NCBI RefSeq assembly: GCF_001641695.1
Contig: NZ_LSEF01000070.1
Coordinates: forward strand, 1 to 64,000
Reading direction: 5' to 3'
Length of the DNA: 64,000 bases
Source: Bradyrhizobium neotropicale
GTDB taxonomy: Bacteria; Pseudomonadota; Alphaproteobacteria; Rhizobiales; Xanthobacteraceae
Part shown: positions 45,115-52,948 of the stretch, piece after piece
How positions within the stretch are numbered: position 1 is the first letter of the stretch
Layout: every line of letters starts with the position of its first letter
Program-made: the position numbers and the translations under genes
Notes under the pieces: model-generated
What the model was told of the DNA's origin: nothing
The model's database searches: none
What the model saw: the letters and a program-made list of their open reading frames with translations, nothing else

Positions 45115-45309
45115 ATGCCTGAGTTCGACTGGCGGTCACCGGAATCCTACGAGAGTCTTCAGGATGCAGAGATCGTTGACATCGCCTGGGAATGTCTTCG
45201 TCGCAACTTGGACTATCGACGCGACTACGAAGCGATTATCGCCAATAGCCCGGACGGCGAGGTGAGTTCCGAGTTCAGGAGGAAGTGGGGCATCTGCTTT
45301 CGCCCATGA
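45115..45309 (+). CDS. fseA: FseA N-terminal part (DUF6499, Msi172-like)
   Basis: A 64-residue zero-frame product: MPEFDWRSPESYESLQDAEI, VDIAWECLRRNLDYRRDYEA, then RRKWGICFRP and stop. This is the DUF6499 domain. In Mesorhizobium, msi172 encodes this part and a +1 ribosomal frameshift on a UUU-to-UUC slip joins it to the DUF2285 part encoded by msi171, making FseA, which activates the excisionase gene rdfS. Here the codon order TGC TTT CGC CCA TGA gives the same slip in the WGxCF context. ATG 45115 is preferred over an in-frame upstream start at 45085. Confidence 0.82.
   Translation: MPEFDWRSPESYESLQDAEIVDIAWECLRRNLDYRRDYEAIIANSPDGEVSSEFRRKWGICFRP
45277..45309 (+). promoter_or_regulatory. 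fseA: Putative +1 programmed frameshift site of fseA
   Basis: An internal Shine-Dalgarno-like AGGAGG (45277-45282) precedes TTTC at 45298-45301. tRNA-Phe can move from TTT to TTC, after which GCC CAT GAT CCG continues the DUF2285 frame; without the shift TGA at 45307-45309 stops translation. The SD-to-slip distance (15 bases) is longer than in prfB, so its help is uncertain. Confidence 0.75.
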
Positions 45310-45889
45310 TCCGCTAAGGTCTTTCAAGCAGCAGACTATCTATTGGGCGCCCGAGGTTCTGCCGACAGTCGTGCCGGTCGCAACGATCGCGTTGCCTGTC
45401 AGCACTGGCGCAGCGTCTCAGCCGTTGCTTGATTTCGAGGCGGGCGAGGTCCGCCGCGCCCCTGACGGTTGGCACGCGGTGCTGCGCATCGGCGCGGTCG
45501 ACCACCGTGTCTGGTCGAAAGAGCCACCCGCTGTTGGCGCTCGCTATGCTGCCGAGTTGCCGTTTGACGGCGATTTCGAAGAACGTGGGTTTGCTGCACG
45601 ACGGCTGTGGCGCGCGATGAACGGACGCACCGCGGGCCCGGCGTTTCGGGATCTGTCAAAACAAAGGCGCGAACGCCTGAGCGAAGCTCTTCGAGCGATC
45701 GATGCACAAATTGCCGGCAGCACATATCGCGCCATTGCAGAGGCGTTGTTCGGCAAGAAATGCATCCCCGACCGGGCCTGGAAGACGCATGATCTGCGCA
45801 GCCGCACAGTCCGTCTGGTGCAAACCGGCGTCGCGTTGGTGCGCGGTGGTTATCGCCGACTTCTACGGCCCGGCCGCAGCGGCGAATAG
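45302..45889 (+). CDS. fseA: FseA C-terminal part (DUF2285, Msi171-like), +1 frame
   Basis: Open from the slip site onward: the joined protein reads WGICF then AHDPLRSFKQQTIYWAPEVL, PTVVPVATIAL and a DUF2285 domain (LEDFEAGEVRRAPDG-type LLDFEAGEVRRAPDGWHAVL, LRAIDAQIAGSTYRAIAEAL, DLRSRTVRLVQTGVALVRGG, YRRLLRP). The absence of a good start and ribosome site until a GTG at 45371, inside the conserved region, supports production only by frameshift fusion. The whole fusion would be about 258 residues. It is the likely direct activator of the HTH excisionase gene just downstream and a likely target of the QseM-like protein upstream. Confidence 0.8.
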   Translation, partial: AHDPLRSFKQQTIYWAPEVLPTVVPVATIALPVSTGAASQPLLDFEAGEVRRAPDGWHAVLRIGAVDHRVWSKEPPAVGARYAAELPFDGDFEERGFAARRLWRAMNGRTAGPAFRDLSKQRRERLSEALRAIDAQIAGSTYRAIAEALFGKKCIPDRAWKTHDLRSRTVRLVQTGVALVRGGYRRLLRPGRSGE

Positions 45890-46022
45890 ACGCCTTCGGC
45901 TTGGGGTATCGAAAATCCGCCCCCCAATCTTCGGCATCCCCCTCCGACATCGCGTTTCTCCATGATGGCCGTACACGCGCCGGCGCGACCCTCCACCGCG
46001 CGCTTCATCCTGGAGCTTTCAA

Positions 46023-46304
46023 ATGTCTGATTCTATGGCCGGTCTACCGCCGCGTTTTCTGCGCACACCGGAGGCCGCGCGTTATCTTGGCCTGTCCGGT
46101 CGCACGCTCGAAAAGCATCGCACATACGGCACAGGGCCAACGTATCGGAAGATCGGTGGACGCGTCGTCTATGCACTAGACGATCTGAAAGCCTGGGCTG
46201 ATCTCGGGGCCAAAACGTCAACGTCCGATCCAGGCAAGGGGACTGTACTGCCGGCCAAGAAGCACCCCACGCTGCGCCCCTATGCGGGCCAGGAACGTCG
46301 TTGA
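46023..46304 (+). CDS. rdfS: Winged-HTH excisionase-like protein (RdfS-like)
   Basis: A 93-residue AlpA/MerR-type HTH protein: PPRFLRTPEAARYLGLSGRT, LEKHRTYGTGPTYRKIGGRV, VYALDDLKAW, then a basic unstructured tail. Small winged-HTH proteins of this type act as recombination directionality factors; RdfS drives ICE excision in Mesorhizobium and its gene is switched on by FseA. Here it follows the fseA-like pair after about 130 bases and precedes DUF2840 and traF. The matching integrase is not in this window. Naming is by domain type and position. Confidence 0.72.
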   Translation: MSDSMAGLPPRFLRTPEAARYLGLSGRTLEKHRTYGTGPTYRKIGGRVVYALDDLKAWADLGAKTSTSDPGKGTVLPAKKHPTLRPYAGQERR

Positions 46305-46477
46305 TCACCGCGCGAGCACAGGATCATGCGGCGCAGACATCATTCCGAGCCTGACCAGCCCGAGCTTTCTCGGGCACTCCCAGGCGATCCCGCGGCTCGA
46401 GACGCCAACGATCTCACGACGAACCGCTTCTCGCTCGCGAAAGCCAAGCGAATTGTGCCTAACTGAGGAGCCAATGC

Positions 46478-46942
46478 ATGAGCGATCTCACGCAAGTAGA
46501 AGTCCTGTGGGTTGAGAAACGCATCGAAAATCGCATTCGATTCGGTTGCGTCGCTGACGAGAAGACGGTCGATCGTCACCGACGAATCCTGTCATTTGCG
46601 CCAGGCAGCATCTTCGCCTTCGTCCGCTGGACATCAAACGACTTTGGAACTGTCATTTCGCGGGTCGACATCTTGCGCGCGGTCGCATCAGGACAGCGCT
46701 GCTCAACCGTGCCGTACGTAAAGCCCGGAGGAGAAATTCTGCTGCGGCTTTCCGGCTGGCAGAAAGTCGAACGGGTACTGCGGATGATCGATGCCGTTGA
46801 GGCGCTCGGCATCGATCCGGCCGATGTCGCTCCCGACCATTGGCATCACGTTCACAACCGTGTCTCTGTGAACGAGAACCCGCGCGCCTATACGATGGCG
46901 CGCCATCAGGCCTGGCTTCATCGGCGGAGGGCCATGCGATGA
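46478..46942 (+). CDS. DUF2840 domain-containing protein
   Basis: A 154-residue protein that matches the DUF2840 pattern: VEVLWVEKRIENRIRFG, LSFAPGSIFAFVRWTSNDFG, RVDILRAVASGQRCSTVPYV and PGGEILLRLSGWQKVERVLR. Found regularly before traF in rhizobial ICEs; function unknown. TGAGGAG lies upstream of the ATG. Its stop overlaps the start of traF (ATGA), so both are translated together. Confidence 0.88.
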   Translation: MSDLTQVEVLWVEKRIENRIRFGCVADEKTVDRHRRILSFAPGSIFAFVRWTSNDFGTVISRVDILRAVASGQRCSTVPYVKPGGEILLRLSGWQKVERVLRMIDAVEALGIDPADVAPDHWHHVHNRVSVNENPRAYTMARHQAWLHRRRAMR

Positions 46943-47451
46943 TGAGCCGCCTGAAGACCATACTCGCAATGTTTGGCGCTGCCGCTGCTCTTGCCGCGAC
47001 GATAATCGTAGAACCAACTCCACTCTACATCTGGAACGCATCCGCGAGTGTCCCGTTCGGCCTCTATCGTTTACGCCCCGCACAGAGCTTTTATGTCACA
47101 GAGCTGGTCGCCGTTCTGCCACCGGAGCCGCTTGCGACCCTTCTCGATCTGAACGGCTATCTGCCCGTCGGCGTCCCGATGCTCAAACGTGTGCTGGCAC
47201 TTCCAGGGCAGACCGTCTGCAGGAGCGGGCTCACCATCTCCGTCGACGAGGTTGCGGTGGGCGAGGCGAGGGATCGCGACGGGCGCGACCGGCCGCTACC
47301 CAAATGGGAGGGCTGCCTCGTGGTCGGCGTGGGCGAACTTTTTCTCATGAACTGGCAATCGGACGACTCCCTGGATGGTCGATATTTCGGCTTTCTTCCT
47401 GCGTCGGCTGTCATTGGGCGTGCGTTCCCCGTGTGGACCTGGGAGGAGTGA
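46939..47451 (+). CDS. traF: TraF, S26-family signal peptidase for pilus maturation
   Basis: A 170-residue inner-membrane protease: one N-terminal helix (ILAMFGAAAALAATIIVEPT), the catalytic Ser in NASASVPFGLYRL and the catalytic Lys in VPMLKRVLALPGQTVC. TraF of RP4 cuts and circularises the TrbC pilin. trbC is encoded 8 kb downstream, so both partners are present. It overlaps the DUF2840 stop by four bases, and the next gene starts three bases after its own stop. Confidence 0.9.
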   Translation: MMSRLKTILAMFGAAAALAATIIVEPTPLYIWNASASVPFGLYRLRPAQSFYVTELVAVLPPEPLATLLDLNGYLPVGVPMLKRVLALPGQTVCRSGLTISVDEVAVGEARDRDGRDRPLPKWEGCLVVGVGELFLMNWQSDDSLDGRYFGFLPASAVIGRAFPVWTWEE

Positions 47452-47453
47452 TC

Positions 47454-48347
47454 GTGTGTGTTTCCTGTGTCTGCCGCGCTATTCCTCTGTTCGAACGATT
47501 GAGGGACCACTCCTCCGTCCCGGCCAGTGCTTGCAAGGTCGCCGCGCCCAGCGGCGGTCCAAAGCGGCCGAACGGCCGGCGCGAAGCAGCTTTACCCTGG
47601 GCGGGCGCGAGCACGGCGGCATGCTTGGCTCGGTCCAGAACGCTCATTTGGGCGGTCGTGCCGCTGCTGTTCGTTTTCATGATCTGCAACGGTGTCGCTC
47701 TCGCCGAGACGGAATTTGCTGGCCAGCCAGCGAAGGATCAGGCCAATAATGTGCTTGCGCCCTTCATCGTCGAGGCCTCACTGCGGTTCGAAGTGCCCGT
47801 GCGCTGGATCAGCTCAGTGATCCGGCTTGAGAGTGCCGGCAACGCGCGCGCCAAGTCGCCGAAGGGTGCAATGGGATTAATGCAAATCATGCCGGCGACC
47901 TGGGCTGACCTTCGCCTGCGGTACGAGCTCGGCAACGATCCATACGATGCTCGCGATAACATTTTGGCCGGCACGGCGTATCTAGCTGAGCTCCGCGACC
48001 GCTATGGCGCACCCGGCGCGTTTGCAGCATACAATGCTGGACCAGCACGCTACGAAAGGCACCTCGCCGGTGAACCGCTGTCAGCTGAGACGCAAGCCTA
48101 TGTCGCTAATCTCGCGGCATTGGTAGGAGTTGAGTTCACTTTCGGCCGATCCGCTGGCCAGCTCTCTTGGACCGTCGCGCCGCTCTTCGTCACGCAATCG
48201 GAACGCAAGAGCATTCCAGATTGGCAACGGGCCAGGAGCGTCGCGAACAGCGTCATCGCTTCTTCTGATGTTCACGCGTTGTCATCGATCGTTCCCAAGA
48301 GGGCCAGTCTGTTCATCGAGAGATCTGATGTTGGAGGCTCGCAATGA
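47454..48347 (+). CDS. Lytic transglycosylase (TrbN/VirB1-type)
   Basis: A 297-residue protein starting at GTG with GGGAGGAG five bases upstream. After a basic leader comes a membrane or signal segment (WAVVPLLFVFMICNGVALAE) and a goose-type lysozyme domain: VPVRWISSVIRLESAGN with catalytic Glu, KGAMGLMQIMPATWADL, ILAGTAYLAELRDRYG and AFAAYNAGPARYERH. It opens peptidoglycan for assembly of the mating channel. It follows traF immediately and lies before the relaxase gene. Confidence 0.88.
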   Translation: MCVSCVCRAIPLFERLRDHSSVPASACKVAAPSGGPKRPNGRREAALPWAGASTAACLARSRTLIWAVVPLLFVFMICNGVALAETEFAGQPAKDQANNVLAPFIVEASLRFEVPVRWISSVIRLESAGNARAKSPKGAMGLMQIMPATWADLRLRYELGNDPYDARDNILAGTAYLAELRDRYGAPGAFAAYNAGPARYERHLAGEPLSAETQAYVANLAALVGVEFTFGRSAGQLSWTVAPLFVTQSERKSIPDWQRARSVANSVIASSDVHALSSIVPKRASLFIERSDVGGSQ

Positions 48348-48597
48348 GCAATGGCCTGAACTGGCGAGCGTTGGGGTGCTTTACAGTGGAATTGGCGGAA
48401 GCGGGAGGACAGCGGGGAAGCACAACAGCACAGGGGCGAGATAAAAGAGGCTCGCCGGTCGAACCGCAATCCATTGGTATGGCCTGGGTTCCGGCGTGCC
48501 GGTCGGTCGGGGTGCGTGCCGCGCCTTGCATTTTGACGAATGCAATCAGAGGCGTTTTCGGCACCGTGTGCGCTTTTGATCGTTGGGAAGCCCTGCC
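48348..48597. other. Gap before the relaxase gene, candidate oriT region
   Basis: About 250 bases with no firm gene; an ATG frame overlapping the transglycosylase stop reads like non-coding DNA. It contains inverted repeats GGCGAG-N10-CTCGCC near 48434-48455 and TGCATT-N6-AATGCA near 48528-48545. Origins of transfer commonly lie directly upstream of the relaxase gene. Confidence 0.35.
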
Positions 48598-50361
48598 GTG
48601 AGCGTGCGCGACAGCGACCTGCGTGTTCGGCCTGGGCGCATCCGCGGCACTCGGGCTTCGAAACCGAAGAGCTTCATCAACCAGGTGCTACGTGCCGCGA
48701 AGAAAGCCGGTCACACCTCGGGTCAGACGGTGGCCGGCAGGCGTTCGGCCACCTATGGGCGCTCGACCTTTGGCCGCGGCCGGCTGTCCTTTAGCCGCGC
48801 CAGATTGTTCAGCCCGACGCGGCGCGTTGTGGTGAAGGCGCGTGTGGTCCGTCATAAGGGACAAGTCTTCCGCTCAGCACCGCTGACTGCCCATCTCTCT
48901 TACCTGAAGCGCGACGGAGTGACCCGAGGCGGCGAGCGGGCTGAGATGTTCGATGCCGGCAGCGACCGTGCTGACGGCACGGCTTTCGCGGAACGCTGCA
49001 AGGAAGACCGGCATCATTTTCGGTTCATCGTCTCGCCCGAGGACGCCGACGAGATGACCGACCTTAGGGCTTTCACCGGTGACCTGGCCAAGCAGATGGA
49101 GGCTGATCTTGGCACGCGGTTCGACTGGGTGGCCGTCGATCACTGGAACACGGATAACCCGCACATCCATCTTCTCGTTCGGGGAGTCGATGAGGAAGGG
49201 GCAGATCTCGTGATCTCCCGCGACTACATCAGCCGGGGCCTGCGCTCACGGGCCGAGGAACTGGTCGCTATCGAACTGGGTCCAAAGCCGGAGCACGAGA
49301 TCCGCAATTCGCTGGAGATAGAAGTCACGGCAGAGCGATGGACGCGGCTCGATCAGGAAATCCGTCTGGCCGCTGACGAAACCGGCTATATCGATGCTCG
49401 CCCCGAACATCCCGGCAGTTCCGATCCCGAGATCCGGCGCCTGATGGTCGGTCGCCTTCAGCACCTCGAGAGGATGGGTCTTGCTGCATCCGTCGCACCC
49501 GGAGAATGGATGGTCGGGCTCGAGGCGGAGCGCAGCTTGCGCGACCTCGGCATGCGCGGCGACATCATTAAGACGATGCACCGCGCCTTTACCGAGCGTG
49601 GGGAAGCGCGCGGCGTTGCCGACTACGTCATCGAAGGTGGACAGCCATCGTCCCAGATCATCGGACGACTGGTCGATCGGGGATTGCATGATGAACTGAC
49701 GAGCGAGGCCTACGCCCTGATCGACGGAACAGATGGACGCGCGCACCACGTTCGCTTCCGTGGGGTCGAGGCCTTCGAACAGGCGCCGCCGGTCGGCGGC
49801 ATCGTCGAAGTCCGGCGCTTCGGCCAAACCGGCGATCCGCGCCCCACCTTGGTGCTCGCGACCCGCTCCGATCTCGATCTCAGCGGGCAGGTCACGGCAA
49901 GAGGAGCGACCTGGCTCGACCACCGGCTGGTTGAACGCGACCCCATGCCGCTTGCCATGGGCGGGTTCGGCCGCGAGACCCGCGACGCCATCGAAGCCCG
50001 TACCGAGCATCTGGTTCAGGAGGGCCTGGCACGGCGGCAGGGCCAGCGTGTCATCCTGCAGCGCGACCTCCTCAACACGTTGCGCCGACGCGAACTGGAC
50101 GAGGTGGCAGCAAAAGTCTCGGCCAGTACCGGACTGCCTCAGATGAACGCCGCCTCCGGGGAGCACGTGGCGGGCACGTATCGCCAGCGGCTGACGCTCG
50201 CCTCGGGACGCTTTGCCATGATCGACAACGGTCTTGGCTTTCAGCTCGTGCCCTGGTCCCGCGAACTCGAAAAGAGGCTCGGCCAACACGTCACCGGCGT
50301 CGTGAAGGACGGCGGCGGCATCGAATGGAGTTTTGGTCGCAAGCGCGATCTAGGTCTCTAG
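48598..50361 (+). CDS. rlxS: Relaxase/mobilisation nuclease with DUF3363 domain (RlxS-like)
   Basis: A protein of about 587 residues. The N-terminal third is basic and includes SAPLTAHLSYLKRDGVTRGG with a likely catalytic Tyr, HFRFIVSPEDADEMTDLRAF, and the metal-binding HxH in NPHIHLLVRG near residue 190. The remaining part is the DUF3363 domain seen in ICE relaxases such as RlxS. It nicks oriT, attaches to the 5' end and leads the strand through the channel. GTG 48598 is preferred; an in-frame TTG lies 15 bases upstream. traG follows after 36 bases. Confidence 0.9.
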   Translation: MSVRDSDLRVRPGRIRGTRASKPKSFINQVLRAAKKAGHTSGQTVAGRRSATYGRSTFGRGRLSFSRARLFSPTRRVVVKARVVRHKGQVFRSAPLTAHLSYLKRDGVTRGGERAEMFDAGSDRADGTAFAERCKEDRHHFRFIVSPEDADEMTDLRAFTGDLAKQMEADLGTRFDWVAVDHWNTDNPHIHLLVRGVDEEGADLVISRDYISRGLRSRAEELVAIELGPKPEHEIRNSLEIEVTAERWTRLDQEIRLAADETGYIDARPEHPGSSDPEIRRLMVGRLQHLERMGLAASVAPGEWMVGLEAERSLRDLGMRGDIIKTMHRAFTERGEARGVADYVIEGGQPSSQIIGRLVDRGLHDELTSEAYALIDGTDGRAHHVRFRGVEAFEQAPPVGGIVEVRRFGQTGDPRPTLVLATRSDLDLSGQVTARGATWLDHRLVERDPMPLAMGGFGRETRDAIEARTEHLVQEGLARRQGQRVILQRDLLNTLRRRELDEVAAKVSASTGLPQMNAASGEHVAGTYRQRLTLASGRFAMIDNGLGFQLVPWSRELEKRLGQHVTGVVKDGGGIEWSFGRKRDLGL

Positions 50362-50397
50362 CTATCTCATCAATTCAGTTGCAGAAGGGCGTTCGGG

Positions 50398-52383
50398 ATG
50401 TCCGGAACCAAAATCCTCTGGGGACAGGTGATCACTGTCGGCCTGATCGTTTTGCTCGCTATCTGGGGAGCAACCGAGTGGACGGCCTGGCGGCTCGCCT
50501 ATCAGCCGGAACTCGGGCGGCCCTGGTTCGAATTGATGGGCTTCAAGATCTACTACCCACCGGTCTTCTTCTGGTGGTGGTTCGTCTACGACGCCTATGC
50601 ACCTCAGGTCTTTGTCGAAGGTGCCTTCATCGCGGCGTCGGGAACCTTCGTTTCGATCGCGGTGGCGATCGGCATGTCGGTTTGGCGGGCGCGTGAGGCC
50701 AAGAATGTCGAGACCTATGGTTCGGCGCGCTGGGCTGATGCGGAAGAAGTTCGAGCGGCCGGACTTCTCGGACCGGATGGCGTGGTGCTGGGCAAGATCG
50801 ACCATGACTACCTCCGCCATGACGGACCGGAGCACGTGTTGTGTTTTGCACCTACCCGATCCGGTAAGGGCGTCGGCCTGGTGGTCCCCTCGCTTCTCAC
50901 TTGGCCGGGTTCGGTCATCGTGCACGACATCAAGGGCGAGAACTGGCAACTGACCGCCGGCTTTCGCTCTCATCATGGTCGCGTCCTGTTGTTTGACCCG
51001 ACCAACCCAAAGTCTTCGGCCTACAATCCGCTCCTTGAGGTCCGGCGAGGGGAATGGGAGGTTCGCGACGTCCAGAACGTCGCTGACGTCCTGGTCGACC
51101 CTGAAGGTTCGCTCGACAAACGGAACCATTGGGAGAAGACCAGTCATTCGCTCTTGGTCGGCGCCATCCTCCACGTCCTCTATGCCGAGGCGAACAAGAC
51201 TTTGGCCGGCGTGGCCGCCTTTTTGTCTGACCCGAAGCGGCCGATTGAAGCCACGTTGAAGGCGATGATGACCACGCTGCACCTTGGCGAACAGGGGGCT
51301 CATCCCGTGGTCGCATCGACTGCCCGCGAGCTTCTCAATAAATCGGAGAATGAACGCTCTGGAGTCCTTTCCACGGCGATGTCGTTCCTGGGTCTCTACC
51401 GCGATCCCGTGGTGGCCCAGGTGACCTGCCGTTGCGACTGGCGGATCGCGAATCTGATTGCAGATAGCCGCCCGACGACGCTCTACCTCGTGGTGCCGCC
51501 CTCGGACATCTCGCGGACCAAGCCCCTTATCCGCCTGGTGCTGAACCAGATCGGCCGGCGCCTGACCGAGGACTTGCACGCCCGCGATCGCCGGCATCGC
51601 GTCCTGATGATGCTTGACGAGTTCCCGGCGTTGGGGCGGCTTGATTTCTTCGAGTCCGCGCTCGCCTTCATGGCGGGGTACGGCATCAAGAGTTTCTTGA
51701 TCGCGCAATCGCTCAATCAGATCGAGAAGGCCTATGGGCCCAACAACGCTATTCTCGACAACTGCCACGTCCGCGTCAGCTTCGCGGCCAACGACGAGCG
51801 GACGGCGAAGCGTGTATCCGACGCGCTCGGCACGGCGACAGAGATGCGAGCGATGAAGAACTATGCCGGGCACAGATTAAATCCTTGGTTGGGGCACCTC
51901 ATGGTCTCACGGCAGGAGACGGCAAGGCCGCTTTTGACTCCGGGAGAGATCATGCAGCTTCCGCCAACGGACGAAGTCGTGATGGTGGCGGGCACGCCGC
52001 CGATCCGAGCGAAAAAGGTGCGCTACTACGAGGATCGGCGGTTCACAGAAAGAGTCTTGCCGCCGCCCGATCCCTCGACCGCCGGCCGATCACCGCGAAC
52101 GGATGGATGGTCGACACTTGCAACGCTGACGCCGGCGCCCCTTCCGACCAACAGGAGGCAAGGAGAGGAAGACACGGCGAATAGCGGCCTCCGTCGAGAG
52201 CCCGAACTTCCCGATCATGTCGCGATCGCCAAGGAGACGACCGAACCGACACCAGTCGAGGAATTTGCAGCCGTTCTTGACGACGACGACGATGCCGTCC
52301 GCCAGACTCGGCTTCTCCGCCAGCAGATGCGTGGCGTCGCGCGTCAGGTCGCAATGGACCCGGATGACGGAATGGAGTTCTGA
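50398..52383 (+). CDS. traG: TraG, VirD4-type conjugative coupling ATPase
   Basis: A 661-residue type IV coupling protein. Two N-terminal membrane spans (VITVGLIVLLAIWGATEW and the span around FIAASGTFVSIAVAIGMSVW) precede the ATPase with Walker A FAPTRSGKGVGLVV near residue 151, Walker B VLMMLDEFPALGR near 401 and the conserved SFLIAQSLNQIEKAYG. It docks the relaxosome onto the mating channel and pumps DNA. The gene ends with an acidic tail (AAVLDDDDDAVRQTR). The CopG-type gene follows five bases after the stop. Confidence 0.95.
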   Translation: MSGTKILWGQVITVGLIVLLAIWGATEWTAWRLAYQPELGRPWFELMGFKIYYPPVFFWWWFVYDAYAPQVFVEGAFIAASGTFVSIAVAIGMSVWRAREAKNVETYGSARWADAEEVRAAGLLGPDGVVLGKIDHDYLRHDGPEHVLCFAPTRSGKGVGLVVPSLLTWPGSVIVHDIKGENWQLTAGFRSHHGRVLLFDPTNPKSSAYNPLLEVRRGEWEVRDVQNVADVLVDPEGSLDKRNHWEKTSHSLLVGAILHVLYAEANKTLAGVAAFLSDPKRPIEATLKAMMTTLHLGEQGAHPVVASTARELLNKSENERSGVLSTAMSFLGLYRDPVVAQVTCRCDWRIANLIADSRPTTLYLVVPPSDISRTKPLIRLVLNQIGRRLTEDLHARDRRHRVLMMLDEFPALGRLDFFESALAFMAGYGIKSFLIAQSLNQIEKAYGPNNAILDNCHVRVSFAANDERTAKRVSDALGTATEMRAMKNYAGHRLNPWLGHLMVSRQETARPLLTPGEIMQLPPTDEVVMVAGTPPIRAKKVRYYEDRRFTERVLPPPDPSTAGRSPRTDGWSTLATLTPAPLPTNRRQGEEDTANSGLRREPELPDHVAIAKETTEPTPVEEFAAVLDDDDDAVRQTRLLRQQMRGVARQVAMDPDDGMEF

Positions 52384-52388
52384 GACAC

Positions 52389-52817
52389 ATGCGTGACCGG
52401 ATGAATGTGTATTTCCCGCCGGAGCTTCTGAAGCAGATATCTGATCTGGCCGATCGCAAGAAGCTGTCCCGCTCAGCGATCGTCGAAGCCGCCGTTGCTT
52501 CGTTTCTGTCACCGGATGGAGCTGACAGGCAGGAGGCAGCGTTCACCCGGCGCCTCGATCGGCTGTCGCGACAGATGCAGAGGCTGGAACGTGACGTTGG
52601 TTTGACGGCCGAGACCTTGGCCCTCTTCATCCGTTTCTGGCTGACGATCACGCCACCCTTGCCCAACGATGCGCAGGCCGCCGCGCAGGCCAAGGGCAGG
52701 GAGCGCTTTGAAGGATTCATCGAGGCGCTCGGGCGCCGTCTGCAAAAGGGGCAAAGCTTTTTGCGCGAGGTTCCAGAAGATATCCGCCGTCAGGAGCCGG
52801 CCAGCGAAACTGACTGA
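52389..52817 (+). CDS. CopG/ribbon-helix-helix protein of the transfer region
   Basis: A 142-residue protein starting MRDRMNVYFPPELLKQISDL, ADRKKLSRSAIVEAAVASFL, a ribbon-helix-helix DNA-binding domain, followed by a helical part with a hydrophobic stretch (TLALFIRFWLTITPPLP). In related operons this gene always lies between traG and trbB and may be part of the relaxosome or regulate the operon. Here an MFS gene has been placed between it and trbB. Confidence 0.85.
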   Translation: MRDRMNVYFPPELLKQISDLADRKKLSRSAIVEAAVASFLSPDGADRQEAAFTRRLDRLSRQMQRLERDVGLTAETLALFIRFWLTITPPLPNDAQAAAQAKGRERFEGFIEALGRRLQKGQSFLREVPEDIRRQEPASETD

Positions 52818-52844
52818 GCCCTTGGACACACTATCGCGCCGGAT

Positions 52845-52870
52845 TTTCTTTTCCTACGCCAACCTACGAC
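52845..52870 (+). repeat. Direct repeat left of the MFS gene
   Basis: 26 bases matching 22 of 26 with 54335-54360 (core CTACGCC.ACCTACGA versus CTACGCCAGCCTACGA). The two flank about 1.46 kb that carries the MFS gene. Confidence 0.75.
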
Positions 52871-52948
52871 CGCACCAATTTAGCCGAGCTGACAAAAAGC
52901 TGGACGCGCTATCGGCTCGAACGACCGGAGCGAGCAAAAAGGGCCAGC

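Noticed and set aside
45115..45889. Simple frameshift pseudogene instead of programmed shift
   Set aside because: The break falls exactly at TTTC in a WGxCF context, both sides remain fully open and conserved, and the same slip is known for Msi172/Msi171.
48344..48601. ATG frame overlapping the transglycosylase stop
   Set aside because: The start overlap is tempting, but the protein has no regular composition and the segment contains dyads fitting a non-coding region.
49246..50289. Minus-strand frame opposite the relaxase
   Set aside because: No start context or domain; the relaxase frame has the metal-binding HxH and the DUF3363 region.
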